A stretch of 33,098 nucleotides of DNA from Ruminococcus sp. JC304 (GCA_000285855.2 HE978651.1:1957591-1990688), one strand, 5' to 3'; positions 8,837-19,492 are shown, counted from the first letter of the stretch. The notes: generated by a model not told the origin, from the sequence alone. Numbers and translations: made by a program.

Positions 8837-8865
8837 TTGTCTTTTCCAGACCATTAGCGTATAAT
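8837..8865 (+). promoter_or_regulatory. Sigma-A promoter of the activase gene
   Basis: TTGTCT (8837-8842), 17-base spacer, perfect TATAAT (8860-8865). It gives a leader of about 95 bases, which holds a 10-base palindrome GGAATATTCC (8871-8880) at the expected transcription start and a small ATATCT/AGATAT hairpin after it. Either may be an operator; no known riboswitch is seen. Confidence 0.6.
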
Positions 8866-8967
8866 ATTACGGAATATTCCATATCTGGAAATAGATATTT
8901 TAATAGGAAAGAATTGCTTTACTATTTTTTTCTTTTTATACAGAAAGAGGAGGCTTGAATTTACTTT

Positions 8968-11900
8968 ATGAATTACAAAACACTGGGAATTGATATTGGT
9001 TCCACTACTGTAAAGATCGCAATCTTAGATGAAAATGAAAATCTCATTTTCGCGGATTACAAGCGTCATTTCGCCAACATTCAGGAAACCCTTGCAGACC
9101 TTCTTCAGGAGGCCTTTGACCAGTATGGTGAGATGACTCTCCATCCTGTGATCACAGGTTCCGGCGGTCTGACCCTTGCCAACCACCTGGGAGTTCCTTT
9201 TACCCAGGAGGTTATTGCAGTTTCTACCTCTCTGCAGAAGCTGGCACCGAAGACAGATGTTGCTATCGAGCTTGGCGGCGAGGATGCCAAGATCATTTAT
9301 TTCGAGAATGGAAACGTAGAACAACGTATGAACGGTATCTGTGCAGGCGGCACCGGTTCTTTCATCGACCAGATGGCTTCTCTTCTCCAGACAGATGCCA
9401 CAGGTCTGAATGAATATGCCAAAGATTACAAGGCACTCTACCCGATTGCTGCCCGCTGCGGTGTTTTCGCCAAAACGGATATCCAGCCGCTGATCAATGA
9501 CGGTGCAACCAAACCGGATCTGTCAGCTTCTATTTTCCAGGCAGTTGTAAACCAGACTATTTCCGGTCTTGCCTGCGGAAAACCCATTCGTGGACATGTT
9601 GCATTCCTGGGTGGTCCGCTTCACTTCCTGTCCGAGCTGAGAGAGTCCTTTATCCGTACTTTGAAGCTGGATGAGGAACACACCATCATTCCGGAGAACT
9701 CCCATCTTTTTGCAGCCATCGGTTCTGCATTAAATGCAAAAGAAGACAACTCCATTTCCCTGACAGAAATGAAAGACAGACTCCGCAATTCCATTAAGCT
9801 GGATTTTGAAGTAGAACGTATGGAACCACTTTTCGCTTCTCAGGAAGAATACGATACATTTGCGAAACGTCAGAGTTCCTACAAAGTAAAAACAGGAGAT
9901 CTGGCTACATATAAAGGAAACTGCTATCTGGGTATTGATGCAGGTTCCACCACAACCAAAACTGCACTGGTAGGTGAAGACGGAACACTTCTCTACTCTT
10001 TCTACAGCAGCAACAACGGAAACCCGTTAAAAACTACCATCCGTTCTATTAAAGAGATTTACGAGCTGCTTCCCGAGGATGCAAAGATTGCTTATTCCTG
10101 TTCTACAGGTTACGGCGAGGCTCTGATTAAGGCTGCTCTGATCCTGGATGAGGGCGAGGTTGAGACCGTATCCCATTACTATGCAGCAGCGTTTTTTGAC
10201 CCGGAGGTAGACTGTATCCTGGATATCGGCGGACAGGATATGAAATGTATCAAAATCCGCAATAAGACCGTTGACAGCGTACAGTTGAATGAAGCATGTT
10301 CCTCTGGATGCGGTTCCTTTATTGAAACCTTTGCCAAATCCCTGAATTATACAGTACAGGATTTCGCAAAAGCTGCTGTTTTTGCACAGCATCCTATTGA
10401 TCTTGGTACCAGATGTACTGTTTTCATGAATTCCAAGGTAAAGCAGGCACAGAAAGAGGGAGCTGAGGTTTCCGATATTTCCGCAGGTCTTGCTTACTCT
10501 GTTATCAAAAATGCTCTGTATAAGGTAATCAAAGTTTCTGATGCTTCCGAACTGGGCAAACACATCGTTGTACAGGGTGGTACCTTCTACAATGATGCAG
10601 TTCTGAGAAGTTTCGAAAAGATTGCCGGCTGCGAAGCTATCCGTCCGGATATTGCCGGAATCATGGGTGCTTTCGGTGCCGCACTGATTGCCCGCGAACG
10701 CCATCAGGAAGGCGCAGAAACGACTATGCTCTCCATTGATAAGATCAACGAGCTGAAATATACAACTTCTATGGCAAACTGTCGTGGATGTACCAATAAC
10801 TGCCGTCTGACTATCAACAAATTCTCCGGAGGCCGTCAGTATGTAAGCGGTAACCGCTGTGAACGCGGTATTGGCAAGGAAAAGAACAAAGATCATATTC
10901 CGAATCTTTATGAATATAAATATAAACGTATTTTCTCCTACACACCGCTTACTGCTGATAAAGCAACGCGAGGCAAAGTAGGTATCCCCCGTGTTCTGAA
11001 TATGTTTGAGAATTATCCTTTCTGGTATACCTTCTTTACAGAACTGAAGTATGAGGTTGTGCTCTCCCCTACTTCTACCAGAAAGATTTATGAGCTGGGT
11101 ATTGAGTCCATTCCAAGTGAGTCCGAATGCTATCCTGCCAAACTTGCCCATGGCCATGTAACCTGGCTGATCCGCAATGGTGTGAAATTTATTTTCTACC
11201 CTTGTATTCCGTATGAACGTAACGAGTTCCCTGATGCAGTCAACCACTATAACTGCCCGATCGTTACCTCTTATGCCGAAAATATCAAGAATAACGTAGA
11301 CGAATTAAATGATCCGTCCATTACCTTCCGCAATCCGTTCCTTGCCTTTACTTCTGAGGAAATTCTGGCAGGCCGTCTGGTCGAGGAATTTAAGGATATC
11401 CCGGCTGAAGAAGTCAAAGCTGCTGTACATAAGGGCTGGGAGGAAATGGCTGCTGCACGCCGTGATGTGCAGAAAAAGGGAGAAGAAACCCTGAAATACC
11501 TGGAAGAAACAGGCCGCCACGGTATTGTCCTTGCAGGCCGCCCATACCACATTGACCCGGAAATTCATCATGGTATCCCTGACCTGATCAACAGCTATGG
11601 TATTGCCGTACTTACCGAGGATTCCATCTCTCATCTGGCACCTGTGGAACGCCCGATCCGTGTCAATGACCAGTGGATGTACCACTCCAGACTGTATGCT
11701 GCTGCAAACTATGTAAAGACACGTGATGATCTGGATCTGATCCAGCTGAACTCTTTCGGATGTGGTCTGGATGCAGTTACTACAGACGAGGTTTATGAAA
11801 TCCTTGACGGAAGCGACAAAATCTATACCTGCTTAAAGATTGATGAGGTAAATAACCTTGGTGCTGCAAGAATCCGTATCCGTTCCCTGATCGCAGCCAT

Positions 11901-13209
11901 CCGCGCGAAGAAAGCCCAGGGGCAGAAACGTACTGTCAAACCTGCTTCTATTGATAAAGTATCCTTTACAAAGGAAATGAGAAAGGACTATACCATCCTC
12001 TGCCCGCAGATGTCCCCCTTCCATTTCAGCCTCCTGCAGGCTGCATTCAATTCCTGCGGATACAACCTGGAGGTGCTTCCGAATGACAATAAGCATGCAG
12101 TAGATGTTGGTCTGAAGTATGTAAACAATGACGCCTGCTATCCGTCTCTGATCGTTGTGGGACAGATTATGGATGCTCTGCTTTCCGGTAAATATGACCT
12201 GAACAAAACGGCTGTTGTCATGTCACAGACAGGTGGCGGATGTCGTGCTTCCAACTATATCGCATTTATACGTCGCGCATTAAAGAAAGCCGGTATGGAA
12301 CAGATTCCGGTTATCTCTGCTAACTTAAGCGGTCTGGAAAGCAATCCTGGATTCAAACTTACCCTTCCATTAGTGAAGAAAGTTGCTTACGGTGCCGTAT
12401 TCGGAGATATCCTGATGAAATGCGTATATCGTATGCGTCCTTATGAACTGGAAGAGGGAATCGTAAACAGGAAACATAAAATCTGGGAACAGCGTGTGAT
12501 CTCTTTCTTAAGCGGAAGCAGTGTCAGCCACAGCCAGTTTAAGAAAATGTGCCGCGAAATGGTTCACGAATTTGATACCATCCCCATCAGCGATGTGAAG
12601 AAACCTCGTGTGGGCATCGTAGGTGAGATCCTTGTCAAGTTCCTGCCTGCTGCAAATAATCATCTAGCAGAGCTTCTGGAATCTGAAGGCGCTGAGGCAG
12701 TTGTACCGGATCTGATCGATTTCATGTGCTACTGCTTCTATAATCAGAACTTTAAGGTAGAAAATCTTGGATTCAAGAAGTCCAAGGCAACCATGGCAAA
12801 CTGGGGAATCAAAGCAATCGAATGGGTAAGAAAGCCTGCAAGCGAAGCTCTTGCACAGAGCCGCCATTTTGCGCCGCCTGCTGATATCAGAGATCTGGCA
12901 AAAATGGCATCTCCCATTGTTTCCACCGGAAACCAGACAGGTGAGGGATGGTTCCTGACAGGTGAGATGATGGAACTGATCCATGGAGATGTTCCAAACA
13001 TTGTTTGTATCCAGCCTTTCGGATGTCTGCCGAACCATATTGTGGGTAAGGGTGTTATCAAAGAGATCCGCCGCGAATATCCTACAGCAAACATTGTAGC
13101 CATCGACTATGATCCAGGCGCAAGTGAAGTTAACCAGCTGAACCGAATCAAGCTGATGCTCTCCACAGCTCAGAAAAACCTGAAAAAAACAGAAAAGAAA
13201 GACGCATAA
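8968..13209 (+). CDS. Giant acyl-CoA dehydratase activase / dehydratase-like fusion protein
   Basis: A 1413-residue protein of the BadF/BadG/BcrA/HgdC superfamily. Two ASKHA ATPase modules lie in tandem: [11 protein letters not shown] at 6-16 with ELGGEDAK (101-108) and cluster-type Cys125 in ICAGGTGSF, then [11 protein letters not shown] at 321-331 with DIGGQDMK (419-426) and ACSSGCGSF (Cys444, Cys448). A CRGCTNNC cysteine cluster follows at 605-612. The region from about 670 to 900 resembles DUF2229, and the last 400 residues resemble a 2-hydroxyacyl-CoA dehydratase D-type subunit ([31 protein letters not shown]). Known HgdC-type activases use ATP to send an electron to a partner dehydratase; here both parts are on one chain. 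The physiological substrate is unknown and no dehydratase or CoA-transferase genes adjoin. AGAGGAGG is 14 bases before the ATG, longer than usual. Monocistronic, ended by the hairpin at 13213. Confidence 0.9.
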   Translation: MNYKTLGIDIGSTTVKIAILDENENLIFADYKRHFANIQETLADLLQEAFDQYGEMTLHPVITGSGGLTLANHLGVPFTQEVIAVSTSLQKLAPKTDVAIELGGEDAKIIYFENGNVEQRMNGICAGGTGSFIDQMASLLQTDATGLNEYAKDYKALYPIAARCGVFAKTDIQPLINDGATKPDLSASIFQAVVNQTISGLACGKPIRGHVAFLGGPLHFLSELRESFIRTLKLDEEHTIIPENSHLFAAIGSALNAKEDNSISLTEMKDRLRNSIKLDFEVERMEPLFASQEEYDTFAKRQSSYKVKTGDLATYKGNCYLGIDAGSTTTKTALVGEDGTLLYSFYSSNNGNPLKTTIRSIKEIYELLPEDAKIAYSCSTGYGEALIKAALILDEGEVETVSHYYAAAFFDPEVDCILDIGGQDMKCIKIRNKTVDSVQLNEACSSGCGSFIETFAKSLNYTVQDFAKAAVFAQHPIDLGTRCTVFMNSKVKQAQKEGAEVSDISAGLAYSVIKNALYKVIKVSDASELGKHIVVQGGTFYNDAVLRSFEKIAGCEAIRPDIAGIMGAFGAALIARERHQEGAETTMLSIDKINELKYTTSMANCRGCTNNCRLTINKFSGGRQYVSGNRCERGIGKEKNKDHIPNLYEYKYKRIFSYTPLTADKATRGKVGIPRVLNMFENYPFWYTFFTELKYEVVLSPTSTRKIYELGIESIPSESECYPAKLAHGHVTWLIRNGVKFIFYPCIPYERNEFPDAVNHYNCPIVTSYAENIKNNVDELNDPSITFRNPFLAFTSEEILAGRLVEEFKDIPAEEVKAAVHKGWEEMAAARRDVQKKGEETLKYLEETGRHGIVLAGRPYHIDPEIHHGIPDLINSYGIAVLTEDSISHLAPVERPIRVNDQWMYHSRLYAAANYVKTRDDLDLIQLNSFGCGLDAVTTDEVYEILDGSDKIYTCLKIDEVNNLGAARIRIRSLIAAIRAKKAQGQKRTVKPASIDKVSFTKEMRKDYTILCPQMSPFHFSLLQAAFNSCGYNLEVLPNDNKHAVDVGLKYVNNDACYPSLIVVGQIMDALLSGKYDLNKTAVVMSQTGGGCRASNYIAFIRRALKKAGMEQIPVISANLSGLESNPGFKLTLPLVKKVAYGAVFGDILMKCVYRMRPYELEEGIVNRKHKIWEQRVISFLSGSSVSHSQFKKMCREMVHEFDTIPISDVKKPRVGIVGEILVKFLPAANNHLAELLESEGAEAVVPDLIDFMCYCFYNQNFKVENLGFKKSKATMANWGIKAIEWVRKPASEALAQSRHFAPPADIRDLAKMASPIVSTGNQTGEGWFLTGEMMELIHGDVPNIVCIQPFGCLPNHIVGKGVIKEIRREYPTANIVAIDYDPGASEVNQLNRIKLMLSTAQKNLKKTEKKDA

Positions 13210-13212
13210 AAT

Positions 13213-13289
13213 AAAAGAGTTATATTTCAGAAATTTTAAATGTGTTTCTATTTCAGAAATACATTTAAACCATGAAATATAACTCTTTT
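13213..13289. terminator. Large nested hairpin, bidirectional terminator
   Basis: An outer perfect 17-base inverted repeat (13213-13229 with 13273-13289, AAAAGAGTTATATTTCA) encloses a second 15-base inverted repeat (13235-13249 with 13255-13269, one G-U) with a 5-base loop. A- and T-rich flanks on both sides suit termination of the activase gene (plus) and the flippase operon (minus). Confidence 0.8.
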
Positions 13290-13308
13290 GTTTTTATAAT
13301 TTCAGTGT

Positions 13309-14937
13309 TTAATTATTCTGCCAGAACGGAAGTTTCTCTGCAATCCTTATCAGATAGCTTCCACCCGGAATTCTTCTAAGCTGTGATTCTGACGGCTTGC
13401 TGATGATCAGGTAAGCAAACAGATAAACAACCGCAGCAACAGGAATGGAAACGATCAGACAAATGAAATTGGATTTTATAAAAATGTTCAATCCATAGCA
13501 GATACAGCCTGCAACAATTCCCATGGGAACAGATGCAAGAACAGGATACAGATATCCTTCTTTCCATGGGTTTTTATACTGCAAATACTTCTTCATGGCT
13601 CTGTCGTTTAATACACATACAACCACAGAATAGATCACCATTGCGATCAGCAGTGCATAAACTCCAAGATTTGTAGTAAACAGTAACACTACCACTACCA
13701 CAATATCCACAACCAGTGCGATTGCTGCCGTAATCACCGGAATCCTCTGCTGTCCGATCGCCTGCAGAACTCCATTGGAAATATTTGACATTCCATTGAG
13801 CAGAATTGAAAAGGAACCAAGGATCAGCAGGTTGGCTGCCAGTCCTGTGGAATTTCCGTAAAGCAAAAATACAATCGGCTGTGCAAGCACTGCCAGTCCC
13901 ATTGCACATGGGGCGGAAACTACCATAGAAAGCTGTACGGTCTGGTCAATGCACTCTCTGGTCGCTTCAATATCTCCGGTGGCATACAGGGCGGAAACTT
14001 CCGGAATCATGGAAGTAGGTGCCGTACTGGACAGCGTCAGAGGAATATTAATAATTGTCATAAAGTAAGTAGCATACTCTGCATATAAAATACCGATCTG
14101 TGCCGCATCTCCACCTCTTCTTCCCAGAATATCCGAGAAAAGATACCCATTGATATACGCATTTACATTATAAACAAAGGCGCTGAGAATAATCGGCGAA
14201 ACAACCAGGATGATCACACGGAAAATCTCTTTGTAGGACTCTTCCTGATGTCTGTGGTCTCTCGCTACCCGGTGCAGGATTTTTCTGCGGTTTACACCAT
14301 ACACCAGAAGCATGAATGCCAATGCAGTCACCACTCCGGCTCCGGTTCCTACTGTGGAACCTGCTGCCCCCCATTTTGCAATGCTGTTCTCTGTTCCATC
14401 TGAGAATGCATTGATAAATCCCCAGGCTGCCAGAAGGCTAACTGCCGCATTAAATACCTGCTCAATGATCTGGGAGATCGATGTTGGCATCATATTTCTG
14501 TATGCCTGAAAATATCCTCTGAATACCCCAAGGATACCAGACAAAAAAATCGTCGGAGCCAGTATCTGAAGTGCCGGAATTGCATCCTTCTGATTCTGAG
14601 GGATGATCAGTCCTGCTCCAAAGAGGCAGAATAAACCCACCACTCCGCCAATCACCATGGCATAGATCATAGCACCCTTAAAGAACTTATGTGCATTTCT
14701 GTAATCCTTCAGAGCAATACGCTCGGAGATAAGCTTGGATACCGCCTGTGGAATACTAAAGGATGCGATCATCAGAAGGATCATATAGGCATTCTGTGCA
14801 AGACTTGTATAGCCCATTCCCAGACTTCCGATAATATTGGAAAGTGGACTCTTGTACAGAAGACCGATCACCTTGGAGATCATAGCTGCAATCATCAGAA
14901 AGGATGCATTTTTTACTAAATTGTTTTTCTGATTCAT
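13309..14937 (-). CDS. SpoVB/MurJ-like polysaccharide or lipid flippase (MOP superfamily)
   Basis: Integral membrane protein of 542 residues with about 14 hydrophobic segments spread along its length. The N-terminus (KNASFLMIAAMISKVIGLLYKSP...) and the segments SIPQAVSKLI and FRGYFQAYRNMMPTSISQIIEQ are typical of the SpoVB/RfbX group of the MOP exporters, which flip lipid-linked saccharides such as peptidoglycan or polysaccharide precursors. Whether it acts in sporulation cortex synthesis or in a surface glycan cannot be told from sequence. It is last in the hisH-hisF-ung-flippase transcription unit, 45 bases after ung, and its 3' end shares the nested hairpin with the convergent activase gene. 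Confidence 0.88.
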   Translation of the reverse strand: MNQKNNLVKNASFLMIAAMISKVIGLLYKSPLSNIIGSLGMGYTSLAQNAYMILLMIASFSIPQAVSKLISERIALKDYRNAHKFFKGAMIYAMVIGGVVGLFCLFGAGLIIPQNQKDAIPALQILAPTIFLSGILGVFRGYFQAYRNMMPTSISQIIEQVFNAAVSLLAAWGFINAFSDGTENSIAKWGAAGSTVGTGAGVVTALAFMLLVYGVNRRKILHRVARDHRHQEESYKEIFRVIILVVSPIILSAFVYNVNAYINGYLFSDILGRRGGDAAQIGILYAEYATYFMTIINIPLTLSSTAPTSMIPEVSALYATGDIEATRECIDQTVQLSMVVSAPCAMGLAVLAQPIVFLLYGNSTGLAANLLILGSFSILLNGMSNISNGVLQAIGQQRIPVITAAIALVVDIVVVVVLLFTTNLGVYALLIAMVIYSVVVCVLNDRAMKKYLQYKNPWKEGYLYPVLASVPMGIVAGCICYGLNIFIKSNFICLIVSIPVAAVVYLFAYLIISKPSESQLRRIPGGSYLIRIAEKLPFWQNN

Positions 14938-14982
14938 GTTATCACTGTGTGTCTTTTACCTGACTACACATTACCTCTTTTC

Positions 14983-15657
14983 TTATATATTTTCTATCTG
15001 CCAGTCGATGGGTTCCAGACCGTTGGCAACAAGAAATTCGTTTGTTTTACTGAAGTGTTTACATCCGAAAAATCCCCTGTAAGCAGACAGTGGACTAGGA
15101 TGAGGTGCCTCCAGGATCAGATGCTTCGGATTATTCAGCATGGATTTCTTCATCTGCGCCGGACGTCCCCAAAGCAGAAATACAATAGGACGGTCCTGCT
15201 CATTCAGAACCTGGATCGCAGCATCCGTAAACTGCTCCCAGCCGATTCCTCTGTGCGAATTTGCCTGATGAGCACGTACAGTCAGAACTGTGTTCAGAAG
15301 AAGTACTCCCTGCTTTGCCCACTTCTCCAGATAACCGTTATTGGGGATATAGCATCCACAGTCATCATGAAGCTCCTGATAAATATTCACCAGAGACGGC
15401 GGAGTCTCCACTCCTCTCTTCACGGAAAAACAAAGCCCATGAGCCTGCCCGTCATTATGATAGGGATCCTGACCCAGAATCACTACCTTCACTTCGTTTA
15501 ACGGTGTAAAATGAAATGCATTAAACAGATCATCCGCAGGAGGAAAAATCTTCTTGGTCTGATATTCTGTCATCACCGTTTTATATAATTTTGCATAATA
15601 CGGCTGGTGGAACTCTCCCTTCAGGGCTTCCAGCCAGTCACCTGAAATTGCTGACAT
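14983..15657 (-). CDS. ung: Uracil-DNA glycosylase (family 1)
   Basis: Removes uracil from DNA in base-excision repair. The 224 residues contain the water-activating motif GQDPYHNDGQAHG (Asp64), the uracil-contact Asn in LLLNTVLTVR (Asn122), and the HPSPLSAYRGFFG loop (His186), all intact, at the normal length for the family. It lies 32 bases after hisF and 45 before the flippase gene in the same direction, so it is probably carried on the his transcript with no functional link. Confidence 0.96.
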   Translation of the reverse strand: MSAISGDWLEALKGEFHQPYYAKLYKTVMTEYQTKKIFPPADDLFNAFHFTPLNEVKVVILGQDPYHNDGQAHGLCFSVKRGVETPPSLVNIYQELHDDCGCYIPNNGYLEKWAKQGVLLLNTVLTVRAHQANSHRGIGWEQFTDAAIQVLNEQDRPIVFLLWGRPAQMKKSMLNNPKHLILEAPHPSPLSAYRGFFGCKHFSKTNEFLVANGLEPIDWQIENI

Positions 15658-15689
15658 ACCTTATCCTTCACCTCTTGTATTTTTCGCAG

Positions 15690-16448
15690 TCATCGTCTGA
15701 CAGAAATCCCTCTGTCAGCCAGATAATCCTTTACCTGAGAAATCTCCAGTTCTTTATAATGGAACAAAGACGCAGCCAGTGCAGCATCTGCTCCCCCTTC
15801 GGTCAGTGCATCATAAAAATGCTCCAGTGTCCCAGCACCCCCTGATGCGATCACAGGAATGGAGACAGCATCAGCGATTGCTCTGGTAAGAGCCAGGTCA
15901 TATCCTGCTTTTGTTCCGTCACAGTCCATACTGGTGAGAAGAATTTCCCCTGCACCCAGAGCTTCCACCTTTTTTGCCCACTCTATTGCATCAATCCCTG
16001 TGTCCAGTCTTCCGCCATGTTTGTAAATATTCCATCCGCCATCTTCTCTGTGCTTGGCATCAATGGCAACCACTACGCACTGGCTTCCAAACTTGTCAGC
16101 CGCCTCACTGATCAGTTCCGGTCTGTCAATTGCCGCAGAGTTTACGGAAATCTTATCTGCTCCTTCTCTCAGAAGTTTCTTGAAATCATCTACAGTACGG
16201 ATACCGCCGCCTACTGTAAAAGGAATAAATACATTGGCAGCTACACGTCTTACCATATCTACGACGGTGTCTCTCTGTTCGCAGGATGCTGTAATATCCA
16301 GAAATACCAGTTCATCTGCTCCTGCTGCATCATAGGCTTTGGCAATCTCCACCGGATCACCCGCATCGCGAAGCTGCACAAAATTTACGCCCTTTACCAC
16401 ACGTCCGTTATTTACATCCAGGCAGGGAATAATTCTCTTTGTAAACAT
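15690..16448 (-). CDS. hisF: Imidazole glycerol phosphate synthase, cyclase subunit
   Basis: Cyclase half of IGP synthase: uses ammonia delivered from HisH to convert PRFAR to IGP and AICAR in histidine synthesis. A (beta/alpha)8 barrel of 252 residues beginning [20 protein letters not shown], with catalytic Asp11 and the second catalytic Asp in [11 protein letters not shown]. The ATG at 16448 is chosen because AAGGAGGG lies ahead of it and homology starts there; a longer frame to 16505 would run into hisH. Only one base separates it from the hisH stop, which fits a 1:1 complex. Confidence 0.97.
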   Translation of the reverse strand: MFTKRIIPCLDVNNGRVVKGVNFVQLRDAGDPVEIAKAYDAAGADELVFLDITASCEQRDTVVDMVRRVAANVFIPFTVGGGIRTVDDFKKLLREGADKISVNSAAIDRPELISEAADKFGSQCVVVAIDAKHREDGGWNIYKHGGRLDTGIDAIEWAKKVEALGAGEILLTSMDCDGTKAGYDLALTRAIADAVSIPVIASGGAGTLEHFYDALTEGGADAALAASLFHYKELEISQVKDYLADRGISVRR

Positions 16449-16449
16449 C

Positions 16450-17088
16450 TTATTTTCCCTCCTTCTCAGTATTGCCGTCTTTTCCCACAGCAGCAAAATT
16501 TTCAAGTATCTTCAGTCCCCATTTGCTGCTCTTTTCCGGATGGAACTGGCAGGCAAATACATTGTCCTTTTCTACGGAAGCATGAATACAGGTGCTGTAT
16601 TCTGTAGTAGCCTTTACAATCTCAGGCTCCTCTGCCTGCAGATAATAGGAATGCACAAAATATACATAGGTCTGTTCCGGGATTCCCTGAAACAGTCTGC
16701 CATTATTCTGAAAATGCAGGGAATTCCATCCCATATGTGGAATCTTAAGCCCCGGCGCAGGAGGAATCTTAACAATTTTCCCTTTCAGGATTCCAAGGCC
16801 TTCCACACCCGGTGTCTCCTCGCTGCTTTCAAAAAGGAGCTGAAGTCCCAGGCAGATTCCAAGAAATGGCGTCTTCTTCTCTACAATCTCATGGATCACA
16901 GGTACAAGTCCGTATGTATGAAGATTCTCCATCGCCTGTCCAAAGCTTCCCACGCCAGGCAAAATTACTTTATCTGCATTTAACAGAATCTGTGGATCAC
17001 GGGATACCACCGTTTTTTCTCCAAGATAATGAAGCGCTTTTTCTACACTTTTGATATTTCCTGCATCATAGTCAATTATTCCAATCAT
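16450..17088 (-). CDS. hisH: Imidazole glycerol phosphate synthase, glutamine amidotransferase subunit
   Basis: Class I glutamine amidotransferase that hydrolyses glutamine and channels ammonia to HisF. The triad is visible: nucleophile Cys79 in GICLGLQLL, His183 and Glu185 in CQFHPEKSS. The 212 residues match family length, and the start [15 protein letters not shown] is canonical, preceded by CAGGAGGAAG. First gene of hisH-hisF-ung-flippase. The other his genes are absent, so the pair is split off from the rest of the pathway. Confidence 0.97.
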   Translation of the reverse strand: MIGIIDYDAGNIKSVEKALHYLGEKTVVSRDPQILLNADKVILPGVGSFGQAMENLHTYGLVPVIHEIVEKKTPFLGICLGLQLLFESSEETPGVEGLGILKGKIVKIPPAPGLKIPHMGWNSLHFQNNGRLFQGIPEQTYVYFVHSYYLQAEEPEIVKATTEYSTCIHASVEKDNVFACQFHPEKSSKWGLKILENFAAVGKDGNTEKEGK

Positions 17089-17166
17089 GTCTTCCTCCTG
17101 ATGTTTCTGCTCAATTCTTGTATTTCATAATAATCATCCTGTCATTATCTTTTCATCCATCTGTAT

Positions 17167-17194
17167 AGTATAACCTAAAAACAGACAGTTGCAA
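17167..17194 (-). promoter_or_regulatory. Sigma-A promoter of hisH, inside the kinase terminator
   Basis: Minus strand TTGCAA (17194-17189), 16-base spacer, TATACT (17172-17167). The -35 lies within the 3' arm of the histidine-kinase terminator stem (17177-17222), so end of one unit and start of the next physically overlap. Confidence 0.6.
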
Positions 17195-17222
17195 AGTGCT
17201 TTCTTTGCTTCTGCCTGTTTTT
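17177..17222 (-). terminator. Terminator after the histidine kinase gene
   Basis: Symmetric stem AAAAACAG, CAG, GCAAAG paired with CTTTGC, CTG, CTGTTTTT, with matched single- and two-base interruptions and a short loop. The minus-strand copy ends in five T, seven bases past the kinase stop codon. Confidence 0.8.
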
Positions 17223-17228
17223 CTGACT

Positions 17229-18815
17229 TTACTGTCTGCTGTCCAGAGTAAACCAGAACTCTACTCCGTTATCAAAGTTGCAAACACCATACTTCTGGTT
17301 CATTCCTTCCACAATTGCCTTTACAATGGAAAGTCCGATTCCGCTGCCTCCATATTCTCTGGTACGGGCCTTGTCTACCTTATAAAACTTATTCCACAGA
17401 TTTGGAAGATCCTCCTCAGGAATGGGGGTTCCGGTATTAAATACTGTTACCTTTACGCAATCAGCCTCCTGCAGGATCTTAATTTCCACTTTTCGCTCTC
17501 CGTCCAGATGATTCAGGGCATTACTTGTATAATTGGTTACCACCTCTTCTGTCTTAAACTCATCTGCCCATACATACACAGGATCCTGTGCCTCAAATAT
17601 CACAGTGGCTTCTTTCTGCTCGATCATAATATGCATGGACTGCAGGACTCCATGAATCAATGATACAATATCAAAGCGTTCCATCATTGGCGCATCCTTG
17701 CCGGATTCCAACTGGTTTAAGGTCAGCAGATTTTTTACCAGCTTATTCATTTTGGATGCCTCATCCATAATTACTTCACAGTAAAAAGCCCTGCTTTCCG
17801 GGTCATCAGATATATTTTCATTTAGGCCCTCTGCATATCCCTGAATCAACGCAATGGGCGTTTTCAGCTCATGGGAAACATTATCCAGAAACTCCTTACG
17901 CATCTCATCAATCTTGATCTTATCCTCAATGTCCTTCTGCAACTTATTGTTTGCTGATTTCAATTCAGAAATTGTATTTTCCAGTTTTCTGGACATTTTG
18001 TTGAAATTATCGCCCAGAACATCAATCTCATTTCCTGCATGGCTCTCATATCTGGCTTCAAAATCCAGATTGGACATTTTTTCAGAAAGCCTTGTCAGTT
18101 CACTGATAGGTCTGGTGATCCGGTTAGTGATCAGCAATATCAACAAACCACTGATCAGGATGATCACTACTCCTACAAACAGATAAAAGTTGTTGGATAT
18201 GGCTGCGCTCTCCTTAATACTCTCCAGCGGAGAGCGGATCAGATAATAGTATCCATTTTCATACTGTCCCCAGCATTCTACATACTCCATACCTGCAAAA
18301 CGATCATGTACCTGCCAAATGATACCATCTTCCGTCTGCTTCAGAATGTGACTATGCTCCATATCCTTATCCAGATCATTAATGTATCCAAAAAGTTTGC
18401 TACGGAGCATTTTAGCCATATTGGCTTCCCCCCAGTAATAATAACCGCTGTTCTCCTCATTTACAATGATCCAGGTCAGATTATTTCTGGAACTGCTGTG
18501 TTCGATCTCATCCGGCACCTCTTCCTCTGCTTTCGACGTATTCTCTATTTCTCCATCCTTATCTGTATCATATTTCAGAAGGTTATCCAGATTCATCTGA
18601 GAAAGAACTGTCCTGGCTTCCTCCAGTACTTCCACTTTTTTTGATACATAATATCGTTCCAGAAAAAGTCCGTTTATCAACGTGATAGAAAAAATCGACA
18701 CTAGAAGAAGGCCAATAAACAGAACTGAAATCTGATGTTTCAGAGAATGGAATTTTCTGATATTTTTCTTCTTTTTACTGTTCTGCTTTTTCTCTTTTCT
18801 GCCTCCGGACATCAT
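17229..18815 (-). CDS. Membrane sensor histidine kinase
   Basis: Two-component sensor, 528 residues. A lysine-rich N-terminus precedes membrane segment 1 (about 29-51); an extracytoplasmic sensing region of about 155 residues follows; membrane segment 2 is at about 209-230, then HAMP (about 231-283), a coiled linker, the dimerisation/phosphoacceptor helix with His315 in NVSHELKTPIALIQGYAEGL, and a HATPase_c domain with the G-box GGSGIGLSIVKAI near 490. The N-box reads NYTSNALNHL and the G1 box NTGTPIPE (Asn where Asp is common), a variant seen in VanS-like kinases. Start and regulator stop overlap by four bases (ATGA), so the pair is co-translated. The signal is unknown; no transporter or target gene adjoins. 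Confidence 0.93.
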   Translation of the reverse strand: MMSGGRKEKKQNSKKKKNIRKFHSLKHQISVLFIGLLLVSIFSITLINGLFLERYYVSKKVEVLEEARTVLSQMNLDNLLKYDTDKDGEIENTSKAEEEVPDEIEHSSSRNNLTWIIVNEENSGYYYWGEANMAKMLRSKLFGYINDLDKDMEHSHILKQTEDGIIWQVHDRFAGMEYVECWGQYENGYYYLIRSPLESIKESAAISNNFYLFVGVVIILISGLLILLITNRITRPISELTRLSEKMSNLDFEARYESHAGNEIDVLGDNFNKMSRKLENTISELKSANNKLQKDIEDKIKIDEMRKEFLDNVSHELKTPIALIQGYAEGLNENISDDPESRAFYCEVIMDEASKMNKLVKNLLTLNQLESGKDAPMMERFDIVSLIHGVLQSMHIMIEQKEATVIFEAQDPVYVWADEFKTEEVVTNYTSNALNHLDGERKVEIKILQEADCVKVTVFNTGTPIPEEDLPNLWNKFYKVDKARTREYGGSGIGLSIVKAIVEGMNQKYGVCNFDNGVEFWFTLDSRQ

Positions 18816-19492
18816 GCATCAACCTCAAATTTATATCCCATACCCCATACAGTCTTGATATATTCTCCTTTGTCTCCCATTTTACTTCTCAGTTTTTTAA
18901 CATGGGTATCAATGGTACGGGCATCTCCAAAATAATCATAATTCCACACAGAATTAAGGATTTTTTCCCTGGAAAGTGCAATTCCCTGGTTTTCCAGAAA
19001 ATATGTCAATAATTCAAATTCTTTAAAACTTAAGTCCATGGTTTTTCCGTCCACTGTAGCAATATGAGCAGCCTTGTCAATCACAATTCCTCCCGCTGAC
19101 AGAGTATCTTCTGTATTTCCCTGTCCTGTGCGGCGAAGGATTGCTTCTACTCTTGCCACCAGGATTTTGGGACTGAAAGGCTTGGAAATATATTCATCCA
19201 CTCCCAGTTCAAAGCCCAGAAGCTCGTCTCGCTCATCTCCTCTTGCAGTAAGCATAATAATGGGCACCTTAGAATTCTTACGAATCTCACGGCACACTTC
19301 CCACCCATCCATCTTAGGCATCATTACATCCAGTATGATCAGTGCAACATCCTTTTCTGCATAAAAAATATCAATTGCCTCTTCACCGTCCCCGGCCTCC
19401 AGCACCTGAAAATTCTTTTTAGTCAGAAAATCACTGACAAGCTTTCTCATACGGCTTTCATCATCCACAACCAGGATTTTTAATGCATCCAT
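18812..19492 (-). CDS. OmpR/PhoB-family response regulator
   Basis: Receiver plus winged-helix DNA-binding regulator of 226 residues. The receiver has the acidic pocket (Asp10/Asp11), phosphoacceptor Asp55 in ILDVMMPKMDG, Thr82 and Lys104 (YISKPF). The C-terminal trans_reg_C domain (about 130-225) has the ELLTYFLENQGIALSREKILNSVW helix region and the recognition segment ARTIDTHVKKLRSKMG. GGAGGAACAGTT precedes the ATG. It is first of the regulator-kinase operon. Targets cannot be named; autoregulation is possible given the inverted repeat at its promoter. Confidence 0.95.
   Translation of the reverse strand: MDALKILVVDDESRMRKLVSDFLTKKNFQVLEAGDGEEAIDIFYAEKDVALIILDVMMPKMDGWEVCREIRKNSKVPIIMLTARGDERDELLGFELGVDEYISKPFSPKILVARVEAILRRTGQGNTEDTLSAGGIVIDKAAHIATVDGKTMDLSFKEFELLTYFLENQGIALSREKILNSVWNYDYFGDARTIDTHVKKLRSKMGDKGEYIKTVWGMGYKFEVDA

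Noticed and set aside
10027-11247. A 406-codon minus-strand frame opposite the activase gene
   Set aside because: It lies wholly opposite a secure long gene, has no family features and no plausible ribosome-binding site.
16449-16505. Longer hisF start overlapping hisH
   Set aside because: The extra residues do not match HisF and a good ribosome-binding site precedes the ATG at 16448.
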